A stretch of 64,000 bases of DNA from the NCBI RefSeq assembly GCF_021083305.1, contig NZ_JAJFAY010000004.1, positions 368,623 through 432,622 of the forward strand, given 5' to 3'. The stretch comes from Haladaptatus sp. DYF46. GTDB lineage: Archaea > Halobacteriota > Halobacteria > Halobacteriales > Haladaptataceae. The notes under the pieces are model-generated. The model was not told where the DNA came from. It saw nothing but the letters and a program-made list of their open reading frames with translations, and searched no databases. How positions within the stretch are numbered: the stretch's first letter is position 1; each line of letters begins with the position of its first letter. Of this stretch, positions 26,064 through 34,222 are shown piece by piece. The position numbers and the translations under genes are program-made.

Positions 26064-27269
26064 ATGGTAGTGGGCGAACCGACCGGCCTCGGGACGATTC
26101 TGACCGAACGCTTCGGCGGCGAGGAGGACGAAATCTACCGAGCGTCGGCACCCGGGCGGGTCAACCTCCTCGGCGGGCACACGGACTACAACGACGGGTT
26201 CGTCCTTCCCGTCGCAATCGACCGCCGAACCGGGGTCGCCGTCCGTCCGCAGGCCGACTCCCGAGACGGGAACGACCCTTCCGACCGCACCGTCCGAGTT
26301 CATTCGACGAACGTCGGCGAGACGCGGACGTTTTCGCTCGACTCGCCGACGAGCGAGGAGTCGTGGGCCGACTACGTCGAGGGCGTGGCGCGACTGCTGG
26401 CCGAAGACGCCTCGAACCCCCGTGGTTTCGACATGGTGGTTGGGGGCGACGTGCCGATGGGCGGCGGCCTCTCCTCGTCGGCGTCGCTCGAACTGGCGGT
26501 GGCAACCGCGCTGAACGAGGTATGGGACCTCGGAAAGCCCGCCGCGGAACTCGCGGACCGCTGTTGGCGGGCCGAACGGGAGTTCGTCGGTGTCGAGTGC
26601 GGCATCATGGACCAGTTCGTCGTGGCGCTCGGGGAACGAAACCGGGCGCTGTTTCTCGACTGCCGGACGCGGGAGTACGAGCGCTACCGAACAGACGACG
26701 ACGTTCGGGTCGTCGTGACGAACACGAACGTCGGACACGAGTTGGTCGATTCGGCGTACAACGAACGCGTCTCGCAGTGTCGGGAGGCCGTCGAACTGTT
26801 GGACGAGTCGCTGTCGGACGACGTCGCTTCGCTCCGCGACGTGTCCGTGGCCGAGTTCGAGGAGGCGAAGGGAACGCTCCCGGGGACGGTGCGAAAGCGC
26901 TGTGAACACGTCGTCTACGAAAACGAACGCGTGCGGGAGGCCGCGGCGGCCATGGAGAGCGGCGACGTGCGGCGCGTCGGGGAGTTGATGGGCGAAACCC
27001 ACCGAAGTCTCCGCGACCTGTACGAGGTCAGTTGCGAGGAGTTGGATTTCGTGGTCGAAACGGCCGAAACGTTGGATGCGGAACTCGGGTCGCGGATGAC
27101 CGGCGCCGGATTCGGCGGGTGCGTCGTGAGCCTCGTCCGAGCGGATTCCGTCGAACCCTTCGCGGAGGCGGTTCGGACGGCGTACGTTGCGGAGACGGGC
27201 ATCGAACCCGACGTCTTCCCGTGTGCCGTCGCCGAGGGGAGCCGAGTCGAGGACCGCCCGTCGAACTGA
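26064..27269 (+). CDS. galK: Galactokinase
   Basis: The 401-residue GHMP kinase shows all three signatures: GRVNLLGGHTDYNDGFVLP (sugar recognition; galactokinases usually have GEHTDY, here GGHTDY), GGGLSSSASLELAVA (ATP loop) and GAGFGGCVVSLV near the C-terminus. Also VECGIMDQFV with the catalytic Asp region. Known reaction: galactose plus ATP to galactose-1-phosphate. No Leloir or De Ley-Doudoroff partners are adjacent. The E-to-G change in the first motif may touch sugar choice. Confidence 0.85.
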   Translation: MVVGEPTGLGTILTERFGGEEDEIYRASAPGRVNLLGGHTDYNDGFVLPVAIDRRTGVAVRPQADSRDGNDPSDRTVRVHSTNVGETRTFSLDSPTSEESWADYVEGVARLLAEDASNPRGFDMVVGGDVPMGGGLSSSASLELAVATALNEVWDLGKPAAELADRCWRAEREFVGVECGIMDQFVVALGERNRALFLDCRTREYERYRTDDDVRVVVTNTNVGHELVDSAYNERVSQCREAVELLDESLSDDVASLRDVSVAEFEEAKGTLPGTVRKRCEHVVYENERVREAAAAMESGDVRRVGELMGETHRSLRDLYEVSCEELDFVVETAETLDAELGSRMTGAGFGGCVVSLVRADSVEPFAEAVRTAYVAETGIEPDVFPCAVAEGSRVEDRPSN

Positions 27270-27343
27270 CGGACGGCAATCGGGTCACGGATACATTCGA
27301 GGCACCCACGGGGGTTAACTTCCCGCCGGACGTACTCGAACGC

Positions 27344-28000
27344 ATGACCGATATCTTCCCCGACGAGACGAAACGCTTCCTGCGTGCCGCCATCGCCGAA
27401 CCCGACGAAACGCTACGGGAGATGGAGGAGCGCGGTGAGAACTTCCCGACGGTCGGACGCGACGTGGGGCAGTTCCTCAGGATTCTGGCGTACGCGGTGG
27501 ACGCCGAGCGGATCTTCGAGTTCGGGTCCGGGTTCGGCTACTCCGCCTACTGGTTCGCCGAGGCGCTTCCCGAGGACGGCGAAATCGTCCTCACGGAGTT
27601 CGACGCCGACGAACTCCGCGAAGCGCGCGACTACCTCGAACGCGGCGGGTTCGCTGACCGCGCCGTCTTCGAGAACGGCGACGCGAACGAAATCGTCGAA
27701 CGCCACGACGGCCCCTTCGATGTGGTCCTCATCGACCACAACAAGGACGGCTACCCCGAAGCGTGGGACGCGATTCGCGAGAAAGTCGCGCCCGGTGGCG
27801 TCGTCATCGCCGACAACGCGATGGTCAGCGGGGCGCAGGATTTCGATGCGATTCTGGCCGCCGTCGAGGGAGAAAACCCGGAGATGGACGACGGAACGCG
27901 GGGCATCGCGGAGTATCTGTTAGCGGTGCGCGACGACCCGGACTTCGAAACCTCCGTCGTCCCGCTCGGCGAGGGAATCGCGGTGAGCTGTCGACACTGA
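27344..28000 (+). CDS. O-methyltransferase (SAM-dependent, PF01596 type)
   Basis: From MTDIFPDE at 27344 the product is 218 residues. The SAM-binding motif I is FEFGSGFGYSAYW, then VLTEFDADEL, ENGDANEIV and the metal/catalytic region VVLIDHNKDGYPEAWD. This is the caffeoyl-CoA/catechol O-methyltransferase fold; the substrate is unknown. It follows galK by 74 bases in the same direction and may be co-transcribed. Earlier in-frame codons belong to the galK overlap region. Confidence 0.82.
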   Translation: MTDIFPDETKRFLRAAIAEPDETLREMEERGENFPTVGRDVGQFLRILAYAVDAERIFEFGSGFGYSAYWFAEALPEDGEIVLTEFDADELREARDYLERGGFADRAVFENGDANEIVERHDGPFDVVLIDHNKDGYPEAWDAIREKVAPGGVVIADNAMVSGAQDFDAILAAVEGENPEMDDGTRGIAEYLLAVRDDPDFETSVVPLGEGIAVSCRH

Positions 28001-28158
28001 AACGACGGCGACGGCCGAATCGACGGAACGGGAACACCACTTGCAACGAGAGGGAGAATGTGAGGTTCAGATTTCGGAGGGTGCCCGGCTCCAAGGCCGA
28101 AGCCCGCGCCGATAATGACGAGTAGAATGAATAGGACCGAGGTCAGCACGTGACAGCT

Positions 28159-28290
28159 TCATTGGCCTTTGTTAACCCAGTAATCGTACGCAAACCAAGC
28201 GCTGAGTGCAACGGTCCAGATCAGGGTTACCATCCGAAGAGCTTCCGTTCGACTGGGGCCATCTGGCCGTGACCGTTCATACGACTCCAT
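28159..28290 (-). CDS. Small single-pass membrane protein (43 residues)
   Basis: The frame from the ATG at 28290 to the TGA at 28159 gives a polar N-terminus (MESYERSRPDGPSR) and a helix LRMVTLIWTVALSAWFAYDY ending VNKGQ. It is divergent from the HalOD1 gene at 28308, with a shared AT-rich 17-base gap plus upstream boxes such as TTTAAC. Immediately after it another hydrophobic stretch (GTG at 28149, LTSVLFILLVIIGAGFG) is open in the minus strand and may be a second, damaged small gene. No family recognised. Confidence 0.4.
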   Translation of the reverse strand: MESYERSRPDGPSRTEALRMVTLIWTVALSAWFAYDYWVNKGQ

Positions 28291-28307
28291 CCAGCGTCAG
28301 TTGTTAA

Positions 28308-28568
28308 ATGATATCGATGATCGAACAGAGTGCAATATCGTCGCTGAGTACCTGCGTGCTCACCGCCGTCGCAGACGCGAAGGAATGCTCACCAGATGAT
28401 CTAGAACTGTTATACAATGCGGTCAATCCAGAAGCGCTCGATGAACTCTTTGAACCACAGACAGATGGCACAACGCGTACACACGGCTCTGTTTCATTTC
28501 ACTATGCCGGGTACTGGGTCACCGTAACAAGTGACGGGACTGTTGAACTTGCGGTCGATGAGCCATAG
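28308..28568 (+). CDS. HalOD1 output-domain protein
   Basis: The 86-residue protein is a stand-alone HalOD1 domain (PF18545 type): VLTAVADAKECSPDDLELLY, AVNPEALDELFEP, and the beta-rich end VSFHYAGYWVTVTSDGTVEL. HalOD1 domains are predicted output modules of haloarchaeal signalling, often fused to receiver or sensor domains or, as here, alone. The start may also be the ATG at 28317. It is the left edge of the AT-richer island and resembles the protein at 31131. Confidence 0.82.
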   Translation: MISMIEQSAISSLSTCVLTAVADAKECSPDDLELLYNAVNPEALDELFEPQTDGTTRTHGSVSFHYAGYWVTVTSDGTVELAVDEP

Positions 28569-29037
28569 GTACGTACTTCGATGATACTACTCATCGACTC
28601 TAGTACGACCTTCGATGCAGACGTCAGATCTCTCCAAAAGGCGAGGACAATTACTGTGCTAGGAGAGGTTGACAGGATCGGCACTATCTAGCAAGGAAAA
28701 CCAAGCGGTAGCAGTACGCTTAGCAAAGCTTTATCTACCAATATGTATGGCAAACTCTTGATATTGAGATCGGATGCACTTTGAGATGATGGAGTTCGGC
28801 CGCTTCGCCGAAATCCCAATCATAATGAGACGAAGTGATTCGTTCGCTACTCCCGTTAAAGACACGTTGAAACGCCACTCTACCACAGAATCGCTTAACT
28901 CGACAGTGCCACAGAAGTCTGATATCAATTATTAAATAGTACCTGCGGCTGTCTCCTTCATTCAAGGTGAATCAGCACGACTACAGGCTCTTTGTGAGTG
29001 TGTCGCAGCTTCGGCGTATCACTCACTTAGATTACCT
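28569..29037. other. Gene-poor AT-rich gap
   Basis: No convincing gene. Short frames exist on both strands (for example 28786-28935 plus, 49 codons; 28731-28928 minus, 65 codons), but none shows a recognisable motif. The sequence is AT-richer than the chromosome around it and looks like decayed DNA. A TTAAATAG box near 28932-28939 could belong to the next gene. Confidence 0.5.
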
Positions 29038-30072
29038 ATGTGCCAGGTAACTAAGAACAGCGCCTTCAGATGCGGAACCACGGGTCACATCCGCATGCCG
29101 CCAAAAGACATCACATCTGAAGGATGTATCGCTTCGAACGCGAGTTCGAAAAGCACCGGGAAACACAGAGACGGTAGCGAACCGCCACCACAAGAGCCAC
29201 TCTCCATTGGAATCCTCCTTTCTGGTGAAACGATCCCGACCTGGCAAAAACGGGCGATCGAAACGATGCTTGCCCGGACAAATGTTGAAATCACCCATCT
29301 CGTAATTCGGACTGATACCTCTGCAGATAATCTTGGTGACTTCCTGTTACAATCATTCCCGGAGAACCTCATCACCTATATCCAGTGTTGTTACGATCGA
29401 CTCCAGGCGCACGTACTTTGGTCGTTGCTTGGTGTTGTTCGACAACTTGCACCAACACCAGACTACATGAAACCAACACGCATCGGTTCGATTCCAGGAT
29501 TTGAAGACGCAAAACAGATCCACTGCCCAGCGGTCCCAACTTCTGGATTCGGGAATCATCTTCCTGATCAAGTAACAGAAGATGTTGGCGCAAACGCGGA
29601 TGTCGTCATCCGATTTGGATTTGGCATCCTCACCGATCCACTCTTGTCGATGCCGACACACGGAGTGCTGAGCTTCCATCGAGGAAATCTCCGATCCTAC
29701 CGTGGTCAGCCGGGTGGCCTCTGGGAATTCTTGAATGATGAACCGACGGCCGGTGTGACACTCCAGCGCATTGGAGAGTCACCCGACGGCGGGGAGATTA
29801 TCGCCGAAGAAGATGTTGATATCTCAAGCGCACGGACGTGGCGCGAGGTCGAACGGCGTCAAATCGCGGTGTGTGAAGAGCTGCTCGCAGCTGGTGTTGA
29901 GCGACTCCAAGATCCAACCTTCGAACCGGCGACACCAGATTCTCTGGGTGATCTCTATACGATCCCACGCGGACGAGACGTCGGTCGCTATCTCACAAAA
30001 ACCACTCTTGGCAATCTTCGCGCAATTATCAGCGAATCGGATCAGATCCGACCGTCAGGACTACAAGAGTAA
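29038..30072 (+). CDS. Formyltransferase-like protein (PF00551 type)
   Basis: The 344-residue protein has a non-conserved 50-residue N-terminus, then a formyl-transferase Rossmann core (LSIGILLSGETIPTWQ to about residue 265). The catalytic loop reads VLSFHRGNLRSYRGQPGG: His214 is present, but the position of the catalytic Asn of methionyl-tRNA or GART formyltransferases (N-x-H) is Ser212. The later Asp is kept (ESPDGGEI, Asp250). It lacks the C-terminal OB fold of Fmt. Relatives formylate amino sugars or nucleotides using 10-formyl-THF; here activity is uncertain because of the Asn loss. The true start could be the ATG at 29095. Confidence 0.7.
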   Translation: MCQVTKNSAFRCGTTGHIRMPPKDITSEGCIASNASSKSTGKHRDGSEPPPQEPLSIGILLSGETIPTWQKRAIETMLARTNVEITHLVIRTDTSADNLGDFLLQSFPENLITYIQCCYDRLQAHVLWSLLGVVRQLAPTPDYMKPTRIGSIPGFEDAKQIHCPAVPTSGFGNHLPDQVTEDVGANADVVIRFGFGILTDPLLSMPTHGVLSFHRGNLRSYRGQPGGLWEFLNDEPTAGVTLQRIGESPDGGEIIAEEDVDISSARTWREVERRQIAVCEELLAAGVERLQDPTFEPATPDSLGDLYTIPRGRDVGRYLTKTTLGNLRAIISESDQIRPSGLQE

Positions 30073-30417
30073 GCCCCTGTGTGACCACCATTTTCCCTCT
30101 GTGGTAAGTATGCAGACTATTGGGGTACCGTTTCGAGCGCAGGTGTCGTTGAGGTTGAATCCGGTGAAGAGTAAATACGAGCGCGTCTTGGGATAATTCG
30201 AAATCACCTTTGCCGAGACCGATAGTCGTGGCTTCGATCGTGGTCAGACATGTATTATTTTGATCTTTTTCTTTGTATCACTATCTTCGAAAGCTCATCG
30301 TGTAGGAGAGACCCTCAAGGGGATCCAATTAGATACTGTCTCTTCTGCTCTGTAGGATCGCTAGCCTGCGGAGTAGCGACTCTGTTATCTCGGTAGAAAG
30401 CGAAGCGACAGCCTGTT
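30073..30417. other. Intergenic stretch left of the transposase fragment
   Basis: No gene seen. It holds the 3' region of the formyltransferase-like gene and probably the left end of the IS5-type element (the transposase reading frame begins at 30418), but I cannot delimit terminal repeats because the right end of the element is lost. Confidence 0.5.
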
Positions 30418-30905
30418 TTGAGTTCGGAAATCCGCCGCTTCACTCGTGGTACGGTCGCTACCGCTAAAACAGTTGTCGAGAACCCAGGCGGGTTCGCCGA
30501 ATGGGCAATGCTCACGCTGCACGCATTGCGAATCGAACTCGGGAAATCCTACCGCCAAACGATCGACCTGCTGAGCGAAATGCCGGGCGTTCTCGCCGAA
30601 ATTGGACTCGCGCGGTTGCCTCACTTCATGGTTCTTCGAGATTGGTTCGAGACGATTCCGATGGCCCGCTGGCGTGCGTTTCTCCGCCGAAGCGCGGAGA
30701 AACGCACTGGCCATGCTGCCATCGACTCAACGGGATTCGATCGCGACCAGCCCTCGCGGCACTACGCCCAGCGGGCGCATTACCGCGTTCGGACGCTGAA
30801 AGTCACCGTGTTAGTTGACGTCGAAACGCTGTACGTCACGGACGTCCACGTCTCGACAAAAACACCGTCTGATTTCAGGATCGGCCCGCAGGTCACCCGA
30901 CACTG
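30418..30905 (+). pseudogene. IS5-type transposase, N-terminal two thirds only
   Basis: From a TTG at 30418 the frame encodes a haloarchaeal IS5-family transposase: FAEWAMLTLHALRIELGKSY, LLSEMPGVLAEIG, GHAAIDSTGFDRDQPSRHYA (first catalytic Asp) and LKVTVLVDVETLYVTDVHVS (second Asp region). Homology stops after IGPQVTRH; the following 45 codons to the stop at 31050 are unrelated, so the third catalytic residue and C-terminus are missing. An in-frame stop lies at 30394 just before it. It cannot be active. The remnant at 20853-21151 belongs to the same transposase type. Confidence 0.82.
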
Positions 30906-31130
30906 GAAAAGTGTCTGTCCGTTACCGAAATGCGAGAACGAGACGAGGTCTAACTCTGCTCCATTGGATAACGGAGAATCGCTTCATCTGCGCGTGAAAG
31001 GGTTGAATAGTCACGTCGTCATTTCATCTCTCGCCAGAGGATGTTTATAACTACAGGCCAGAGTTTTGGATGGAGTGCTCATGATGGGGATGCCCCCACT
31101 AGTCATGAGGACTCTGGGGAGAGAAGAAAA

Positions 31131-31412
31131 ATGGGAGAGACAACGACCAACGCACCGAGCGACGAGCAGACGACTGTAAGAGAGCCATCAATCGTGGTGT
31201 TGATTCAGGCCGCGATCGCTGCCCGTGACGGTCCCGATATGAGTGACTGTCCACCATTATACGAGGTTATTGATCCAGATGCACTCGACACGCTGTTTGC
31301 TCCGCTCCACAGAGAATCCGAACGACACGGGAAAGTGATTTTCGAGTACTGTGGCTATGAGGTTACTGTCCATGCTGACCGGACGGTTGAACTCGAGTCA
31401 ATCGACGCTTAG
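31131..31412 (+). CDS. HalOD1 output-domain protein
   Basis: From MGETTTN at 31131 the product is 93 residues with the HalOD1 pattern LYEVIDPDALDTLFAP, GKVIFEYCGYEVTVHAD and VELESIDA. It is the second stand-alone HalOD1 gene of the island and lies convergent to a Bat-type regulator 22 bases away. A TATA-like TTTATAAC near 31044 is far upstream; the longer frame from 31041 is unlikely to be translated because its sequence is not HalOD1-like. Confidence 0.82.
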   Translation: MGETTTNAPSDEQTTVREPSIVVLIQAAIAARDGPDMSDCPPLYEVIDPDALDTLFAPLHRESERHGKVIFEYCGYEVTVHADRTVELESIDA

Positions 31413-31434
31413 AGTGGCTAAAACACCGGCAGTT

Positions 31435-32136
31435 TCACTCAGAGGCCACATCTTCGTTGGAACCTGTTTTTGCTACTTCTGGTGTACCAACTCGATTCAG
31501 GAACACATGGTCGACAAGATTGCCATGAGCACGCCGCAGTCGTTCAGAGAGCGCTTGATGTGAGACATCAAGTTCTTCAGCCAAGTCATCCGCGGTGGCT
31601 TCGCGAGGCACCGAATAATAGCCGTGCGTAGCAGCGAGCTGCAGTGCTCGTTGCTGTGACTTCGTGAGCCCGAATCGGGTCTGGGATTCTCTCGTAAATT
31701 CCTGGATATTCTGGATCTCTAACGGAATTCCCTGCTCTTCACAGTATTCGGATGTGCGTCTCACTGCGTCATGGTCGGCGAACAACAACCGAAGATGCCA
31801 GATATCATTTTGGCCAGTTGCAGCGAGAACTGCCCCGTTTTCTTCTGCAAGAACCTGAATCAAATGATTAACTCGATCGTTCCACGCAAGCTGATAGAGA
31901 CAATCTGTCTCGAAATCTGCGATCAGGTGAAAGTCAGTAACACTGTCGTCGTCAGTCAACGCGCGCTCAAGCGCAGGACGATCCTCTGCGTTGAACCAGA
32001 TGAATGGCATCAAGCCATCTCGATCGGTCGCAATCGTTTGTTCGACTTCGATAGTCACAGTTTCGAGAGTGGCCAACGTGTGCTCGAGTGCAAACTCTTC
32101 GGCAGCGATACTGACTTCGACGATCGTGCCTCCCAT
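31435..32136 (-). CDS. Bat-type HTH transcriptional regulator
   Basis: From MGGTIVEV at 32136 the protein is 233 residues: BAT-associated N-terminal domain (about 5-155, with DGLMPFIWF and LLFADHDAVRRTSEYCEEQG) and C-terminal HTH_10 (LTKSQQRALQLAATHGYYSVP, ADDLAEELDVSHQALSERLRR). It is divergent from the regulator at 32454, from which it is separated by 317 bases of AT-rich promoter DNA. Relative of the regulator at 17202. Confidence 0.86.
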   Translation of the reverse strand: MGGTIVEVSIAAEEFALEHTLATLETVTIEVEQTIATDRDGLMPFIWFNAEDRPALERALTDDDSVTDFHLIADFETDCLYQLAWNDRVNHLIQVLAEENGAVLAATGQNDIWHLRLLFADHDAVRRTSEYCEEQGIPLEIQNIQEFTRESQTRFGLTKSQQRALQLAATHGYYSVPREATADDLAEELDVSHQALSERLRRAHGNLVDHVFLNRVGTPEVAKTGSNEDVASE

Positions 32137-32453
32137 ATACGAGCCTATCACGCCAGCAACTATCTATCTTATTTATGAACGTATTATATATCTCCCGTGT
32201 AGTTATCTACGTGACAGAAGGCCATTTTCGATTGGCGTACTCTTGTGCCATCTTTGGCAGAGAATCGGAGAATTAGAGAGCTTTGAATAGCGTGATTTAG
32301 AGAATAGATGTCGACCAATGTGTTACCACACCAGATACAATCAGAAGCGGCATCGGAGTACCTCCGGTATCCTTGAACGGAAATCTGTGCGAGAGTTGTT
32401 CGGCGTTCCCGCCAAGAGACCTAAGATGCACCAGAGAGTTTGTTTATGAGGTA
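32137..32453. promoter_or_regulatory. Divergent promoter region of two Bat-type regulators
   Basis: No gene seen. A minus-strand TATA-like CATAAATAAG around 32167-32176 lies about 35 bases before the 32136 start. Further AT-rich blocks (TATTATATAT near 32182) could serve the plus-strand gene or another operator. Confidence 0.45.
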
Positions 32454-33125
32454 ATGGCTACCCTCGTTGAGTTTTCACTCCCAGCCACGGACTTCGTACT
32501 TGGCCGCTTACTCACGGCTGATTCGGAGATCGAGATCGAATTCGAACGGATTGTCCCCGTTGGGTCAAATGCAATTCCCTTGTTTTTCGCGTGGAATGAT
32601 GATTTAGATGCGTTCGAACAGCGCGTCCGCGCTAACGAGCATGTCCGCGAATTAAGCGAGATTGAAGAAATTGGGGATCGACGCTTGTATCTCCTGAACT
32701 GGGATATTCCAGACGGGGGCTTTTTCGAAGGGTTCACAACAGCCGAAACGATCATCCGGAGTGCCTATGGCTACGATTCACACGCCTGGGAGTTCGAAGT
32801 CCTCTTTCCCTCTCAGGATGATCTCACCACATTCCACAATCACTGTCGCGAAAACGAAATTCCGTATACACTCGGACAGATACACACACTCAGTGAAGCT
32901 GGCGATGACCTCGTGGAGAGTGTTCTGACGGAGAAACAGCGTGATGCGCTTCTGCTCGCACTCCAACACGGATATTTTCAGACTCCCCGACAAATTACGC
33001 TCTCGGAATTAGCGAACGAGTTCGGCATTAGTCAGCAGTCACTCTCGGATTTGATTCGGCGTGGCAATGAAGCCCTTCTTGAACACGCGCTTTTAGGTTC
33101 ATCACGAGAGACTTCGCTTGACTAG
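32454..33125 (+). CDS. Bat-type HTH transcriptional regulator (divergent branch)
   Basis: Starting at MATLVEFS (32454) the protein is 223 residues. The N-terminal half follows the BAT sensor-like pattern (FSLPATDFVLGRLL, ERIVPVGSNAIPLFFAW) and the C-terminal part is HTH_10 (LTEKQRDALLLALQHGYFQTP, LANEFGISQQSLSDLIRRG). It is more diverged than the 17202/31435 pair. The start at 32373 would add 27 residues without similarity. Confidence 0.83.
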   Translation: MATLVEFSLPATDFVLGRLLTADSEIEIEFERIVPVGSNAIPLFFAWNDDLDAFEQRVRANEHVRELSEIEEIGDRRLYLLNWDIPDGGFFEGFTTAETIIRSAYGYDSHAWEFEVLFPSQDDLTTFHNHCRENEIPYTLGQIHTLSEAGDDLVESVLTEKQRDALLLALQHGYFQTPRQITLSELANEFGISQQSLSDLIRRGNEALLEHALLGSSRETSLD

Positions 33126-33313
33126 CTCGGTTCCATTCTCCCAGTATTTTTAACCACCCTGTTCGAACGGCCCCAAACCCTAAGGATAATGTTGTGATTA
33201 TCATCACACATCCGAATGGGCAAAGTTACACTCCAAATGAGTTTCCGTTCGCTCACTGCGGGCTTGGAGGACAAAGACACTGGTGTCACGGACACCCTCA
33301 CAACCCCAGACCA

Positions 33314-33670
33314 ATGACTCACCCACCAACAACCGATCACCAATCGACGTCAGACCACACGGTTAGTACTGTCTGCAAAATGCTCGCGAATACCACTCGA
33401 CGTGCTGCTGTGCAGTTTTTCATCGATGAGGGGACGGACATAGCTGAATTCGACACATTGGTCGAATACGTCCACGAAGAAGTTGACACCATCACGTCTC
33501 CTGAACAAGCACGAATCGCGCTTGTCCACAAGCATCTCCCAAGACTCGCCGACTACAATATCATCGAGTATGACAAGCACGGTGAGACTGTCTATTATCA
33601 CGAAACACCGCGTCTTGAACAGTATCTCACTCACATCGAAGAATCGAAGCACGGGAATGATGCGGTATGA
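33314..33670 (+). CDS. DUF7344-like winged-helix regulator
   Basis: From MTHPPTT (33314) the product is 118 residues. The core STVCKMLANTTRRAAVQFF, the variable wing, then ARIALVHKHLPRLADYNIIEYD is the haloarchaeal DUF7344/ArsR-like winged-helix arrangement, where a short acidic segment separates two helical blocks. Expected to bind DNA; no metal-sensing Cys motif is seen in it. Its last codons overlap the start of the zinc-ribbon gene at 33667 (ATGA), so the two are coupled. Upstream frame to 33194 is probably untranslated. Confidence 0.8.
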   Translation: MTHPPTTDHQSTSDHTVSTVCKMLANTTRRAAVQFFIDEGTDIAEFDTLVEYVHEEVDTITSPEQARIALVHKHLPRLADYNIIEYDKHGETVYYHETPRLEQYLTHIEESKHGNDAV

Positions 33671-33789
33671 AAGACCAGAATACCGAAAATGCGGATACTG
33701 AACTCATGGGCGAGTGTGCTAGCTGTGGCAGATCAGTACTCACAATCTATCTTGAGGAGGATGTCTGTCAGAACTGTCGAGAAGATTGA
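33667..33789 (+). CDS. Small zinc-ribbon protein (40 residues)
   Basis: The ATG lies inside the stop of the DUF7344-like gene (ATGA, 33667-33670). The protein has two knuckles, CASC (in MGECASCGRSV) and CQNC (in EDVCQNCRED), 17 residues apart, a minimal zinc ribbon or zinc-beta-ribbon. With the upstream winged helix it forms a two-gene unit in which the zinc protein may modulate the regulator; that is inference. It is shorter than usual annotation cut-offs. Confidence 0.72.
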   Translation: MKDQNTENADTELMGECASCGRSVLTIYLEEDVCQNCRED

Positions 33790-34222
33790 CGCCGGTTAGT
33801 CGTCAGAATTTCCGCGTTGTTGGTCGCAACTAGCATTTCCCACCAGTGGTCCTTCACTCTGGATCGAGTGTCCACACCCGCTTAGTGCAACATGGAGCAG
33901 TGAATCACTCGAAAAACGTCACATTACAAAAACACGCCAATCCCAATGGCGAAGTGACAACTACAAGAGCGGGAATAACTACCGTTCGACCGGAGTTCTC
34001 AAAGGGAGTGACGCTCTCGGAGAACACTCACGCCCCCAAGCACGAAAAGCCGATACAACGAGTGCGGAAAAGAGCCCCGTTGAACCCGAGACTGGGTCAA
34101 TGGCGAGTCGAAGGAGAGAGGCTACACCAACGAGACCGAAGGGGATACCGCCATATCGGTTCGATCTATGTCCGTAAAATCCCATTTCCGTTGGAAACCA
34201 CTTTGGCGAACGTCACGCTCGC
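33790..34222. other. Gene-poor gap at the right end of the island
   Basis: No well-supported gene. Both strands have open frames of 70-155 codons, but the plus-strand one (33846-34310) runs into the creatininase gene antisense and shows no motif. The minus-strand frame at 33979-34185 is listed separately as a weak candidate. Confidence 0.45.
33979..34185 (-). CDS. Possible small membrane protein (weak)
   Basis: The 68-residue frame contains two hydrophobic segments (YGGIPFGLVGVASLL and STGLFSALVVSAF) separated by a short polar stretch, suggesting a two-span membrane protein or a remnant of a larger one; the Arg/Ser-rich tail is unlike a mature protein end. No family, no clear promoter. Confidence 0.28.
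   Translation of the reverse strand: MGFYGHRSNRYGGIPFGLVGVASLLRLAIDPVSGSTGLFSALVVSAFRAWGRECSPRASLPLRTPVER

Noticed and set aside
28786..28935. 49-codon plus-strand frame and 65-codon minus-strand frame in the AT-rich gap
   Set aside because: No promoter at proper distance, no motif; left as unresolved intergenic sequence.
31041..31130. Upstream extension of the second HalOD1 protein
   Set aside because: Sequence before MGETTTN does not resemble HalOD1 N-termini; probably leader.
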